Positions 7,299 through 20,400 are shown, counted from the stretch's first letter. The stretch: 40,088 nucleotides of DNA from a virus (IMGVR_UViG_3300033571_011401:1-40088); one strand, 5' to 3'. Notes: generated by a model from the letters alone, not told the origin. Made by a program: numbers and translations.

Positions 7299-10200
7299 TC
7301 ACCTAACGTATGCAGTTCTTACTTCTGAAGCGTATTTTCCATCTGCGTTCAATCTTGCAGCTGTGTAAAGGGTCGTTTCCCAAGTAGATGTTGTTACTTT
7401 ATGTACCACTTTTATTACAGTAAATACAATATCCCAATCTACATTATAATGTTTTGGTATTAAAGACGTTTTTATTACATCACCAAACTTAAATCCATTT
7501 ATGCCGTCTAATGTTACACTAAACTCTATTGGATATATCGCTCTATTAAGCCACGAAGTACCCAATCCTGTTACCGGATCTTGTGGTTCTATTGTCAAAC
7601 GTTTAAGTTTAATTAACGTACCTCTAATTAATTCAGACCAAGCCTCTGTCCATCCAGCCTTGCCTAATACATTTAAATCATTATAAAGTTCATCTGTTAT
7701 TTTCTTTACTTCTGCTTTATAAGTTTCAACATTTTGAAATCCTTTCAAATTTAAAGTTACTTCTAAATTCTGTATTCCTTGGCCCGAACCTCCTCTATCA
7801 ATAGCACCTTGACCTCTAGCAGCAATATAAGCAGCAGCTGCCATTTCTTTTGATGGTTTTGATACTACCTGAACATTTTTTAGCATAGGTCTTACCATAG
7901 TCGCATCAAATTTGAATGGCTCTACTGATCCCTCTTTTATAACATCAGCTGATAGATTAGTATCCTCGATTGAAACAATAGCTCTTGGCCTTTTATTAGA
8001 TATATCATAACTAAATATATCAGCCATCTCTATCCTCGATCCACCCCTGAGTTTTACGTTTTCTAAGGCTTGGTTATATTCGGATCTGGGTACAAGTTTT
8101 TCTGGCTCCTCGAATAATATAGTTGTGAACTGATATATTTCTCCAGTAGAAGTACTTATCATTTTTACGATTTCATCAAAAAATTTAGTTATATTTTTTA
8201 GAGATATGTTTTGACCACCTGTTGCTAAGAAAGAGTCATATGTACGTTTAACAAAATCAACTCCAACCAATATTTGACCTATATTAATCACATTATCTTT
8301 TATTATAGGTGTTCGTTTACCATTTTTATCAGGAGCGGATTGAAATAATCTAAGTACCTGATTTCCTCCAGTACCATCTTCTCTCCATGAACCTTCTTTA
8401 TTAAATGGACAAAACTCCCCATATTGTCCCATTATTATGTCTGGAAAAAATACATCTATTGGATAAGCAGACCTAACATATTTATTATATTCTGCCTCAT
8501 TATTAAAAGCTTGTATTCTAAATAAGTTAGTGGAGAACTTATTATTAGTATCGTTTTCGTATCTTTCTATTAATTTATTTGCAAATTCTACTAAAGATCC
8601 CAATCTAACATACCAAAATGTTTTTGGAACTGAGTTAGCTTTAACTTCAGATTCATTTGTAGCCGTTATTGGTTCTTCAGTTGAAGCAGTATCGGTTGGA
8701 TTTTCTGTTTCTGGTTGGTTATCTTGTGCATCTTTACCTGCTTCATTTAAAGTATCATCATATTGTTTTTTAGCCTCATCATATACATTCCCATTATCTT
8801 TTTGCTCTTTACTTACCGAATCTTCTCTTGAAGGTCTAACGTTACTACCAACACCTACCTTAATTTGAATTTGTGCTGGAACTATGTCCACTAATGTTGA
8901 AGTGCCAGTTTTAAATCTTTTATTATCAACCTGTAGGTAGTACGTTTTTACACCCTCACTTTTTGGTTTAAATACAGTTTCTATGTAAGCACCTTTTTGT
9001 CTGTCTTTGCCTAAAATGCTATCTGTTGTAAGCAATTTAGGCTTTTCAAATTCATCGTTTCCACCAAAAATTTTCGCATTATCATATCCGTTGTATAGCC
9101 CGTCATTCGCTGAAAAACCGAACCATCTATTCATTCTTAGCCTATATGTTTCACCGACTTTATATGTATAAGCGTTTATTCCATTTTCATTGTTAAATGT
9201 AACTGGCGAATAATTACCATCAGCTCCCAATATATCAAGTCTTGTATCTCCAAAATCAACACGTTGTTGTGCATTAAAAAATGGATCTACATTCATATCT
9301 ATTACGTTTCTTTCACCATCTACACCACTTCTTTTTTGCTTTGCCTTAGCTCGTACATTAATATACCTAACTAATTTAGTTTTTGCTTTATTTTCATATT
9401 GACCAGTAAATCTTCCACCTGGCTGTATCATCTTACCTGTTTTTGGATCCTTTAAGGGTACAGAATATTCCGATGTTGATACAGTTGTTGGTTGGTATTC
9501 AACTAATACAACTTTAAGTGTTGCCTTATATTCACCGACATTATTGTTATTTGCACCACCAGAAACTACAGATCTATTAGGTTTCCATGTAATCCTAATT
9601 CTATCTCTATTTGGTACATTAGGTCTTGGATCTTTTAATTCCCACCTATCTGATTCACCATCATTGTCTAAATCTATTGGGTTTACCAATTTTTTAGTAT
9701 TATTTTCTATATCAATAAAAAACGAATAAGGATCCTGTCCCCATCTATCATTTGGATCGAAGTCTTGAAAAACAACTAATTGCTCATTATTAGCTAATAT
9801 CCCAAAGTCAAGTGTTTTAGATAATCCCGTATTAGCATCAAGATATTCTATTTCACCTAAATCAACATCTATATCGTCTCGCCACGTATTCACATCATTT
9901 AAAAGAGCTTCTAATACTGAGCCACCACTAATGTATGGTGTTATCACCCCGGCTTTCACATACGGATTATTATAGAATTCTTTTATAATTTCCCATTTAT
10001 CTCTCCACCCACCACTATTCCATCTACTATTTGGATCTGAAAATTCTCTACCACCACTCTGATTCCAAATATTATCGAAAAACTGCTGTCCTTCTTTTTT
10101 AATTTTTTCTACAAGTTCTTCTTCAGTCTCACCTTGTTGTTCAGCTTCCCCATATGGTGTGCCACCACCTTCCCAATTACCAGCATCATAGTCATAATTA

Positions 10201-11051
10201 TTAATTACTATATTTTGTACTTCCTCAAATTCCGAGGTTAACATACCAATTCCATAGTAATCTAAGAGTTTTTCTGTTGTTTGCTCTTTGGGATAATAAG
10301 CTATTTGACCACTTTCAAGTGAAGCGGTTTGTATGGACAAATCTTTATTTATAACCGTTAGTAGATTTAAACCTTTTAACTCAGAATTCCAACCGTCAAC
10401 CATGACAATATCACTCTGATCGGATGGTAAAACACTTTGGTCTCCTGATAATCCCAAAGCTATTGTTGTTGCCGATACTATTTCTACATCAGCTGCTATA
10501 GATAGATTTGGTTGAACTGTCCAATTAAACCCATATATTATTCCTTTAAATTCTAATTTATTAACCCAAGGATTTTCAGCATAAACACTCCAACCGAATG
10601 ACAATTGAACTTCACGTCCTGGTGTGAATAATGCCCCTTGTAATTCTTCCAACTCAAATCCATCTATTGTTAAATCTGGAAAGTATGTAAAACTAAATTT
10701 ACCTTTTAACAAAGAACCACGTTGTCCCATATTAGATATTTCTACACCGGTCAATAACGGTATTTTTGGTACATTCCTATCCTTTGTGTATAAAATTAAA
10801 TCACCTTGTTCATCCGAATTTCTCCCATCCAATTGTTCTTTCGAAAATCCCAATCTTACATTCGGAAAATCTACGGAAACAACATGAGCCCAAGGCATTT
10901 TTTGATATGGCCATTCTATACTTTTTGTGTTTGCACTTCGGAAATCTGAAGCAATAAAAGCTGCTCGCATTTCCAACTCAGCCCTAACATCGGGGTGTAC
11001 ATCCAAATAAAACGGATTTATGTAACGTCCTAACGTATCGTAATACGGCAT
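7299..11051 (-). CDS. Large baseplate hub-like structural protein
   Basis: 1250 residues. The first ~230 residues (VEISNMGQRGSLLKGKFSF, LQGALFTPGREVQLSFGW, GIIYGFNWTVQPNLSIAADV) look like the tail-tube-like beta domain of hub proteins (T4 gp27, P2 gpD group). The middle has beta-rich inserts and a polar, disordered linker near 735-805 (many Glu, Asn, Thr, Ser). The C-terminal ~400 residues again look hub-like and end with VIKVVHKVTTSTWETTLYTAARL, a strand pattern common to hub C-termini. By position (after the gp53-like gene) it would sit at the baseplate centre under the tube. It starts two bases after the previous stop, with AGGAG nine bases upstream. The CDS is certain; the exact T4 equivalent is not. 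Confidence 0.75.
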   Translation of the reverse strand: MPYYDTLGRYINPFYLDVHPDVRAELEMRAAFIASDFRSANTKSIEWPYQKMPWAHVVSVDFPNVRLGFSKEQLDGRNSDEQGDLILYTKDRNVPKIPLLTGVEISNMGQRGSLLKGKFSFTYFPDLTIDGFELEELQGALFTPGREVQLSFGWSVYAENPWVNKLEFKGIIYGFNWTVQPNLSIAADVEIVSATTIALGLSGDQSVLPSDQSDIVMVDGWNSELKGLNLLTVINKDLSIQTASLESGQIAYYPKEQTTEKLLDYYGIGMLTSEFEEVQNIVINNYDYDAGNWEGGGTPYGEAEQQGETEEELVEKIKKEGQQFFDNIWNQSGGREFSDPNSRWNSGGWRDKWEIIKEFYNNPYVKAGVITPYISGGSVLEALLNDVNTWRDDIDVDLGEIEYLDANTGLSKTLDFGILANNEQLVVFQDFDPNDRWGQDPYSFFIDIENNTKKLVNPIDLDNDGESDRWELKDPRPNVPNRDRIRITWKPNRSVVSGGANNNNVGEYKATLKVVLVEYQPTTVSTSEYSVPLKDPKTGKMIQPGGRFTGQYENKAKTKLVRYINVRAKAKQKRSGVDGERNVIDMNVDPFFNAQQRVDFGDTRLDILGADGNYSPVTFNNENGINAYTYKVGETYRLRMNRWFGFSANDGLYNGYDNAKIFGGNDEFEKPKLLTTDSILGKDRQKGAYIETVFKPKSEGVKTYYLQVDNKRFKTGTSTLVDIVPAQIQIKVGVGSNVRPSREDSVSKEQKDNGNVYDEAKKQYDDTLNEAGKDAQDNQPETENPTDTASTEEPITATNESEVKANSVPKTFWYVRLGSLVEFANKLIERYENDTNNKFSTNLFRIQAFNNEAEYNKYVRSAYPIDVFFPDIIMGQYGEFCPFNKEGSWREDGTGGNQVLRLFQSAPDKNGKRTPIIKDNVINIGQILVGVDFVKRTYDSFLATGGQNISLKNITKFFDEIVKMISTSTGEIYQFTTILFEEPEKLVPRSEYNQALENVKLRGGSRIEMADIFSYDISNKRPRAIVSIEDTNLSADVIKEGSVEPFKFDATMVRPMLKNVQVVSKPSKEMAAAAYIAARGQGAIDRGGSGQGIQNLEVTLNLKGFQNVETYKAEVKKITDELYNDLNVLGKAGWTEAWSELIRGTLIKLKRLTIEPQDPVTGLGTSWLNRAIYPIEFSVTLDGINGFKFGDVIKTSLIPKHYNVDWDIVFTVIKVVHKVTTSTWETTLYTAARLNADGKYASEVRTAYVR

Positions 11052-11053
11052 TA

Positions 11054-11383
11054 TTATCTACTCCTATTGAACTCTGTCAATCGTTCACTTACACCGACTA
11101 AGGTTTCATACGGTATGTATAATAATTTTCCAGGAGGTATATTCATAGATCCCTTTCCTAAATCATTCGCTCTTGCAATTACAAACCATAACCTTTCGTC
11201 ACCATAAAACTCTTTTGCTAATATGTCTAATCTATCACCGTCTTGTGATATTATACGGGTATCATTTCCTGTAAAAAAATCTGGATACATTACGGTTGTT
11301 AATCGTCTAACAGTACCTTCTTTTCCTGTGGAATCTATCTTTTTAGCACCCGTCATTATCATAGCATCTTGATAGCGTCTCAT
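11054..11383 (-). CDS. 53: LysM-domain baseplate wedge protein, gp53-like
   Basis: 109 residues. The core (about 43-92) is a LysM-like fold: DGDRLDILAKEFYGDERLWF, VIARANDLGKGSMNIPPGKL, LYIPYE. T4 gp53 and P2 gpX are baseplate proteins built on this domain, where it works as a structural contact. The gene lies between the giant baseplate protein and the hub, the place expected for a wedge component. The start ATG at 11383 has AAGGAAATAGAT upstream. A near-match to the late motif (CATATTTAAT) lies about 19 bases upstream in the 40-base gap. A free peptidoglycan-binding role is less likely because there is no signal peptide or enzyme domain. Confidence 0.8.
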   Translation of the reverse strand: MRRYQDAMIMTGAKKIDSTGKEGTVRRLTTVMYPDFFTGNDTRIISQDGDRLDILAKEFYGDERLWFVIARANDLGKGSMNIPPGKLLYIPYETLVGVSERLTEFNRSR

Positions 11384-11423
11384 ATCTATTTCCTTATATT
11401 ATTAAATATGTAATATTTTAAAA

Positions 11424-14400
11424 TTATTCGTTTGGATTCAATATGTAAGTGTAATCATCTAAACCATCGGAATTATAACCTTTATCGTTTTTATTGGATG
11501 GACGACCACTCCATTTTGAATTATAAGATCTACTTTTTACACCAAGTGATGCATCTCTATCTTTACGGCGTTGCCAAACATCTATAGGATCATTGTTGGG
11601 TCTTAATCTAGGTATAATTCCATATGCGTTGGTGGCCTGTATATGAGCAATCTCATAAGTTTGTTTAGCATCTTTTAGTGGTGTAAACCAAGCTTTCCAT
11701 AGTGGCTGTTTAACTGAATCTGCTAAAAGTGTTGGAGCTTTCATTCCAGCACTTATGGGTTTAGGCCAATATTTATAATCACTATTATCTGGTTGTTGAA
11801 CAATATAATAGTCAGCCCAAGACTCTCTAGTAGTTTTAGTTCCCTCAACATCTGGCGTTAAATTTAATTTAGTATAAGCATTGAATGTTGTTTTTTGATC
11901 CAAATTTGTTGGTATGCTAAACTTATATGATGTTTTATCGAAATTTGGTTCGTATCCTCTTGGCCATCCTGTATAGGATTCTCCTACGTTCTTACCATTC
12001 TCTTCTACTAAAGCTGTTCCAGTAAAGTAATGTGGACCAACTCTCCAAAACTTAGTACCATCCTTTCTCCAACAAGTTGCTGTCACAGGACATTGTTTTG
12101 GTGGACATTTCTTTGGCGGTTCACACCCAATGCTTTCGCCCGATAATGGAGTTATCTCTACACGTCTATTCTCTTGACTAGGCCATGTAGCATTACGGCC
12201 CTTACCCCTTTTATCAATTGCTGTTTTTTCATCACCAAATCCTTGACCATCTATAACTAATCTATTAGGATCTATTCCAAATTCTTCTATAAGAAGATTT
12301 GCAACTGTAGTTGCTCTTCCCCAAGACAAATATATGTTATATTGTGGATTATTTCTTTCTTTTGAGCAGTAACCAGTAACCTTAACTTTCAAGTCAGGAC
12401 AGCGTTTTAACCACTCAACATATGTTCGTATAGCAGTTCTTGAAGGTGGAGTTATTTCTCTATCTTCATCAAAACAGAAATCTATCCTACAAACACATGG
12501 AGGAATTATAATTGGTGTTGTTGTTGGCACCGTTGGTGTAGGTGGTGGTGTAACAGTTGGCGGTGGTGTTGTTGGTGGTGGTGTACCAGTTGGCGGTGGT
12601 GTTGTTGGTGGTGGTGTACCAGTTGGCGGTGGTGTTGTTGGTGGTGGTGTTGTTGGTGGTGCATCAGTTGGTGGTTCATCAATTGGTGGTTGTGATTCTT
12701 TTGTAACTTCAGGTGGTGGTGGAACAACACCACAAAGCAAAGCGTTCATAGGGTGATTCATCGGCAAATCATCGTGAGTTCTAAAATAATTTACCACATC
12801 ACCACTCATTGGCAATAGACCCGATTCAAAACCAGATGGGTTTCTATCATCAAATAATGAGTAGAATACACAGTCCCATTGAGGTCTGTATATGTTAAAT
12901 GTTACAAATGTACATTGAACTATAATTGTCTTTGGCAATTCCAAAGCACCCGGCCTTGATAGTTCACCAACAGAAATTTGAGTTCCATCAGGTGTAGTTA
13001 CTTTTTGCGTATCTGTTAAGTCCAAATCAGCAGCTAACTTAGCAGTTTCCCATGTTGTTTGTGTATTATCAAATGTATAATTTAATGTACTTATAAATCC
13101 TGGGAATTTTCTGTATAGATTACCAATGTTCAATCTACATATTGGTGCCTTCATAAAACCTGGATCTATGTAATCGGGTGAAGTCCATGATGCTAACATG
13201 TTTAATTTACGCCATGTAGCCTTCAATTCATCTCTACTACCAATGTGAATAGTAAATCCAAATGATATTTCTCGTTCATACCCATCATACGAATAAACTG
13301 GGTCGGCTCTTCCTATGTATTTTATTGGAGTCCAAGTTGGTTTATGGTTATCAACTATTGTATCTAAATATGCCCTAAACACTAAAGCTTCAGTTGGTCT
13401 ATATGCTGTTCCTTGAAGATCCACTCCTGAGAAATAAAACTGTATGGAATCCTGTGCAGATAATAAATGATCCTTTGAATCATTAAATCTATCGTGTTCA
13501 TACACGGTGTTTAAATTTAGATCATATTCTTGACGTTTCCAATCTATAATGTTTATTCTATCACCATGAAACCCATTCCAAAAATTCCTATCTAACGGTA
13601 AATTGTTAGACTTATCGTTTAGCGTTATTACTTCATCTTTTATGGTTGGATAAGCACCATATCTTCTATTAGCTAATCTGTAAGTATCAGCTTTACTTCT
13701 AGACTTATCTTCAGGTTTATAGGAATCTTTTACATTTTTAGCTAATCCAGATGTGTACTTGATATTTGATATAAATGGAAATGCCTTTATAAATCCACGT
13801 TTTCCTGGATTACCAAATCCAGCACTGTACTGACCTAAATTTTCTATATGTAATTTGTCATAGTCAATTGTATCGGGTGAGTGCGAAAATCTGCTATATT
13901 TTTCTATATTTAAAAGTGTTCTAAAGTCTGATGGGTCTGTGTCTTTAGGTTGATGACCCAATCCTAACTGTGGGTAATCTAATGTTGTAAAGTCATCGGA
14001 TGTATCTAATTCCTGTGAATATAAATTGTTAGATCTATCTATATTTGGACCTAATGCCATCTTAGGATTGGCTTCACGATTAATCTTATCGGCCGTCATA
14101 GCTTCTAATCGTTCCCAATCAGACGGATATTTGAATTCAAATGGACTTAATTTTTTAATTCTATTCTTAGTATCGGTTCCAATGAACTCGTCATCTAAAT
14201 CGGTTTCTATTCCATCTGGAGAAAGGTGTTGTTGTCCAGATACTTCATTTGGGAAACGAGGTCCACCAATTTTTACATATGACGTGCTTTGCATACCCAT
14301 GCCGTTTGTCACGCCAAATATCTGACCGTTTGATGTTTCTAATTGAGTTAGATCAGACGATTCAACCGTTGATACCGCCTTTACTTGTGCAGCCCTTATA

Positions 14401-17400
14401 CCTAATTTAGAAGCAGCTAATACCAATCCCTTGAACGTACTATCATTTTGAGAGTAATCATTTTTTAATTTTTGAGCATATGTTATTTTACCATCTCGTT
14501 GGTCTTTATATTCACCATATTTTATTAAATCTAATAGAGATTGTGCATTTTGTATAGATGACGCATCTTTAGCTGTTTCACTGTTTATAGCCCTATATCT
14601 ATCAGTTTCAAACGGGAACAAAAACTTAAATGGTTGGATTTTTTGTAGTAGAATTTTTGTTTTTGAATTTATACGAATATTATTAAAATCCGCATATTTC
14701 GATGTTACATCTTGCCAATATGGTCTAACTCCTAATAATTTATCATTAACAGTTGATGCTAATAATAAACCAAAAGCATTACTCAATCTACCACGTTCTA
14801 ATATTAAAAAATCGCCATAGTTGTCTATGGTTATCGATGTATCTTGATTTAAAATAGATCCTTTAAAAAACATCGAATCAGCTGCCAAACCTATTAGATC
14901 CTTTCTTGGCATTATATTCGTACTATTGACAGAACGAGCTCTTTCTTTTACAGGTGCTTCTTTAAAATCAAATGTTTTTAATTCTAATATTCTACGTTTA
15001 TCATATTTGTTTAATGGTATTTTAAAATCTTCAGGTTTAACCAAATGAGGACCAAATTCCAAATATGGACTAAAGCTTCCACTTTGCCCCAATGTTGAAC
15101 CCAATATTATACCAAATACTTCTCCCCCATATTTAGTATATTCACCAGTCTCACTATTAAATAATCTATCAAAATACGTTTGTTCAAATTCAGGGCCTCT
15201 GAAAAATACTTCTTCCGCTATACTCTCGTTATATTCTCTGAATGGAATCCACCCAGAATTCATAGCAGTAAATCTTTCAGTAACCGTTGGCTTTTTAAAC
15301 TCAAATACTTGAGACCCCTTTATTCTGTCTTGAGTTATTAATTGAAATTTTATATTTTTATCGTCAAATAAATTTTTGCTATTTTCTGACCAAGTTGGGA
15401 CAAATGATTGTGGTTTAGATATACTAGCAGCACTTAGTATTAGCCCGTACATATCACCCTGAAATTCTTCCATCTCACTAAACAACATTGATCTATATGT
15501 ATTCGGTTGATTTGTACCCCTATCATATTTTGCAGAGAAAAATACTTCCCTATCAAATCCCAACCCTATACTTATTTTATCCGGAAAATAACCAGTAGTA
15601 TTTACTATTTTAAACGGATGTTTTGCACGATTTATAGTTGTACCAAAAAATCCCAATAATGAGTTTGGTCCACCAAATCCAGAAGAAATTCTGTTTATTT
15701 CTAAATCTGTATCTTTTTGTGGTATTCTATTTTCACGAATAGTGTCATATGAGTTTGGTAACAATTCTTTTACCAACCCTATGAGTCTATTATAATTATT
15801 TTTTGGATTAACGTCTAAGTCATCAAAATAATTGTAATCATCTAAATTTAAGGCACGTTCTATAGATACACTTTCATATCTACCAGCGACACCATCCATC
15901 AGTATACCATGACGAGTAAATCTGAGTCCTAATACACTTCTTCCAGTTATATTAGCAGGAACTGATAGGGGATTGTAGACTTGAGTAGGAACTCTACCTA
16001 ATGTTAACAGAGTCTCTATAGGATTTCTTCTTGTTGCTATGTCTACGTTTGGATTCATAGCTTGGAGTCCAGCTTGTTTTATGTTCCAAAGTATTCCTCG
16101 TCCCGATAATAGAAACTTTCCAATACGTTTTGTATCTAAAACTGTCCTTACCGTATTAGCAATAACACCACCACGAACCAATCCGTCATCGAATTTTGAT
16201 ATTTTTAAGAAGTCTGGTCCTTTTAATGATCCATCGACAAATGGCTGTCCTATGAATATATCATCATTATACGCTTCTAAACTTAGTGAGTATTTACTGT
16301 GCTGATTATCTATTAATCTGTTGTTACCATTAGACCAACTTTCCATGTTACCATCAACAACACTTGGTCTAACATCAACACCCCCACCTGTAGTGTATCT
16401 TTTTGTAAAGTTTGGTGCAGCTGGATTTATACGAACACGATTAGTAGCGATGTTTAAATTTAATTTCTGTATTGTTACCGCTGGAATCTGTATGTCTAAT
16501 GTTGATCTGAATCCAGATATTGTTTTACCACTAAAAGTTAATGGTGCAAATTGTTCTAAGTCACGGGTTTGAAGTGGCTGAGCTATTTGTCTTATAGTTG
16601 ATAATGCAAATCTCTGTAGTCTTTGTGGAAATCCTGGAATTCTTAGTAAGTTCGGATTGAATCTAGGTGTTATTATAGGATAAGCAGTCCCATCGAATTG
16701 AGACATGTTTACCATAAATCCGAATCTTGTTGTTTGATTGAATCCAAAGAATCTAGTTGTTTGAATTGAATATGGATCAAAACCATCCCAATCAAATTGA
16801 GTTGCACCTGCATTCAAAAAGTTTACAGTCGTTCCCAATGTTGGATTGAAACCAGCTGCTACATTATAAGCTGTATTTCTGCCGCCTAAATCCGCAAACG
16901 CATGGAATCCTCTTGTAGTACTTATATTATTTGGATCAAAATAATTTACCGTTGGAGCTCCAGACCTTAATCCAGTCCAATCGAATCTTGATACGCCAGC
17001 CCGTAATGCCGATACATTACCAACCTGTATTGTTGCATACGATGTTGGTTCTCTTTCAACAGCGAATGTGTGGAAACCTCGTGTTGTTGAACCACCCGCT
17101 ATTGGCCAATTGGGGAAGAAATTCACTGCCGGAGCTGTGTTTCTTGTCCCTGACCAATGTAAATCTAAACCACTACCAAAAAATACAGGTAATGTTCTTG
17201 CTCCAGTAGAAGTACCTTGTGTAACAAATGCTGTAGGTTCACCTGTTGATGCAAATGTATGAAATCCACGTGTACCATTATTACGTGTTCTGAACGGTGC
17301 TGATAAATCAAAGTAGTTTACTGTTGGAGCAGCTGTTCTGAACCCATCCCAGTCAAAGAAAGAAGCAAATCTATCTAATATTTCCACCAATCCTGTTTGT

Positions 17401-20400
17401 ATGGTATTGTATGATGTTTGTTCTTTCTCTCTAGAAAATGCATGAAATCCTCTTCTAGTAGAAGTATTTGGGAAGAAATCTACAGTACGTCTTGTAGCAA
17501 AACTTCTTGGTCCATCCCAATCGAAACGAGTAGCAGTTGGACGTAATATCAATGCACTGCCAACTAATTGAGTTTGGTATGATGTTGGTTCCCGTTCAAC
17601 AGCAAATGTATGAAATCCACGAGTAGTTCTTATATTATTTTGGTCTAACCAATTTACAGCTGGAGCTGCGTTTCTTGCTCCTGACCAATGTAAATCTATA
17701 CCAGGACCAAAAAATACGGGTAATGTTCTTGAACTCGGTGTTGCAGCTATGGTTCTAAATGCAGTTGGTTCTAAAGGCTGTGCAAATGCATGAAATCCTC
17801 GTCTACCATTATTACGAGTTCTAAACGGCCCTGATAAATCAAAATAATTTACTACTTGAAATGCTACATTCGCTCTTGGACCAGTCCAAGGACCAGAAGT
17901 AAGGCTAGTTGTTCTTGTATTTAGTATCAATACATTTCCAATTGCCTGTGTTTGGTATGAGGTTGCTTCTCGCTCAACAGCAAATGTATGGAATCCTCTG
18001 AAAGTCCATTGGTTTCCAAAATCCATATAATTTACAGCTGGTGCATTTACCAACGTACCATCCCAATCAAATCGGGTAGCGCCCAATGGACCTGTTGTAA
18101 GTGTAACGGCTGGACCAAATCGTGTTACTATTTGGTTGTTAGCAGTTGTTTGATATGATGTTGGTTCTCTTTCAATAGCAAATGTATGAAATCCTCTCCA
18201 AGTACTAAACGGTGCTAATAAATCAAAAAAGTTAACCGCTGGAGCCGCTGCTCTAAATCCATCCCAATCCAATTGAGTTGGTCCAAGTGGACCGCCTATT
18301 AATGCTACGGGAGGACCTCCTGCTAAAACTAATTGTCCAATTGCAGTTGTTCTATATGCTGTTGGTTCAAAAGGACCCGAAAGGGCAAAAGTATGAAATC
18401 CTCTCCAAGTACTAAAAGGTGCAGTTAAATCAAAAAAGTTAACTGCTGGAGCATTTACTCTAAATCCATCCCAATCCAATCTACTTGGACCAGTAGGACC
18501 CGGTAAAAGTATTACAGGAGGACCAAACGATGATATTAATTGACCATTAGCTGTTGTAACATACGATGTTGGTTCAAACGGACCTGAAAGAGTAAATGTA
18601 TGAAATCCTCTCCAGGTACTAAACGGTGCTGATAAATCAAAAAAGTTAACAGCTGGCGCAGCTGCTCTCAATCCATCCCAATCAAATCGAGTAGCACCTA
18701 ACGGACCAGGAGTAAGTGTTACTGGAGGTCCACCTTGTAGAACCAATTGATTGTTTGCTGTTGTTTGATACGAAGTTGGTTCGAGTTCAAATGCAAAAGT
18801 ATGAAAACCTCTCCAAGTTCTTTGAGCAACTAAATCAAAAAAGTTAACTGCTGGAGCGGCTGCTCTAAATCCATTCCAATCAAATTGTGTTGAACCGAAT
18901 GTCAATATTACTGGAGGTCCACCTTGTAGAACTAATCTACCATTTGCAGTTGTAGCATATGAAGTAGGTTCCTTTGTAAATGCAAAAGTATGAAAACCTC
19001 TCCAAGTTTGAATTGTATTAACATCAAAATAGTTTACCGATGGTGCATTTCTTCTAACACCGTTCCAATCAAATCGAGTAGCACCAAAAGTAAGTGTTAC
19101 AGGACGACTGCCGGGAAATATTACTTGACCGTTTGCAGTTGTAGCATACGAAGTTGGTTCACGTTCAAATGCAAACGTATGGAAACCTCTCCAAGTTTGA
19201 ATGGTATTAGTATCGAAATAATTTACAGATGGTGCGTTACCTCTTATACCATTCCAATCAAATTGAGATGCATTAGCTCTTAAAGTTACAGCGTTACTAT
19301 ATGCTGATAATCCTGCTAATACGGGGGTTGTTGCATATGATGTTGGTTCTTTTGTAAATGCAAATTTGTGGAAACCACGTACAGTACTTTGGTTAGTAAA
19401 ATCGAAGTAGTTTACTGTTGGTGCCGCTATTCTTAATCCATCCCAATCGAATCGTGAGGAATCTGTTTTATATTTTGTATCTTCCCTTTCAAATGCAAAT
19501 GTATGAAATCCCTGTATTGTATTTCTGTTGTTTCTATCAAAATAATTTACAGATGGTGCATTTACACTCAGTCCATCCCAATCGAAATCCGAAGAATCTA
19601 CTTTGTAACGTGTTCTCTCACGAGTCAATGCAAATGTATGAAAACCTTCGGTGGTATTCTTATTATTTATATCTAAGTAGTTTACCGATGGTGCATTTCT
19701 ACGAAGTCCTTCCCAATCAAAATCAGAAGCATCTGTTTTATATTTTGTTGTTTCCCCTGGTTGAGCAAACGCATGGAATCCATCACGAGTATATTTATTG
19801 GTTATATCAAAATAATTAGCTTCTACTATTGCATCATATCCCAATGTAGAACTACTTGTTCTATATTCAGTTCTTAATGGTTCTGCGTTATTAGTAAATC
19901 CTGAGGCGTTATCATCGGGAAACTGATTTAATTGTTGTCCAAACTTATTAGATAGATTACTATTGCTATCAGTCTCATGCCTTCCACTTGGATTTGTTTG
20001 GATAGATCCATCTAAATTTAAATCACTCAATCCGAATATACGAGCTATTCTTGATGCTGAATTGTATTTTATTGGTGCTCCATTTATGTCTAACTTAGTG
20101 CTATTTAATATGGTATTAGCATCATTGTTTACCGATAACCTAAAGGTTTCTGGATTATTATCTATATTAGGTGACTCAGTTTCTCTATCCTTCGTCTGTC
20201 TCGGTATTGTTATAGGTATGAGTGGAACTTTTATATTATTTATAGCTTCCGAAGGATCTTTTATTATAAATGGTGCTTGTCCAGCCTTTGGCAATTCTTG
20301 AGGTTTACGTTCTATGTTTACGTCAGGTATTCTTATGTTTCCAGTCTGATTATCACGCTTTATAATATCTACATTAGATTCTGTTATGTTGGTTTGAGAA

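Noticed and set aside
12506-12733. A His/Gln-rich minus-strand frame overlapping the Pro-Thr linker
   Set aside because: It is the shifted reading of the GGTGGT-type repeat inside the giant gene; no ribosome site and no recognisable fold.
16720-19800. CRISPR-like or non-coding direct repeats
   Set aside because: The units vary in length, stay in frame and translate into one continuous repeated protein; there are no constant repeats with unique spacers.
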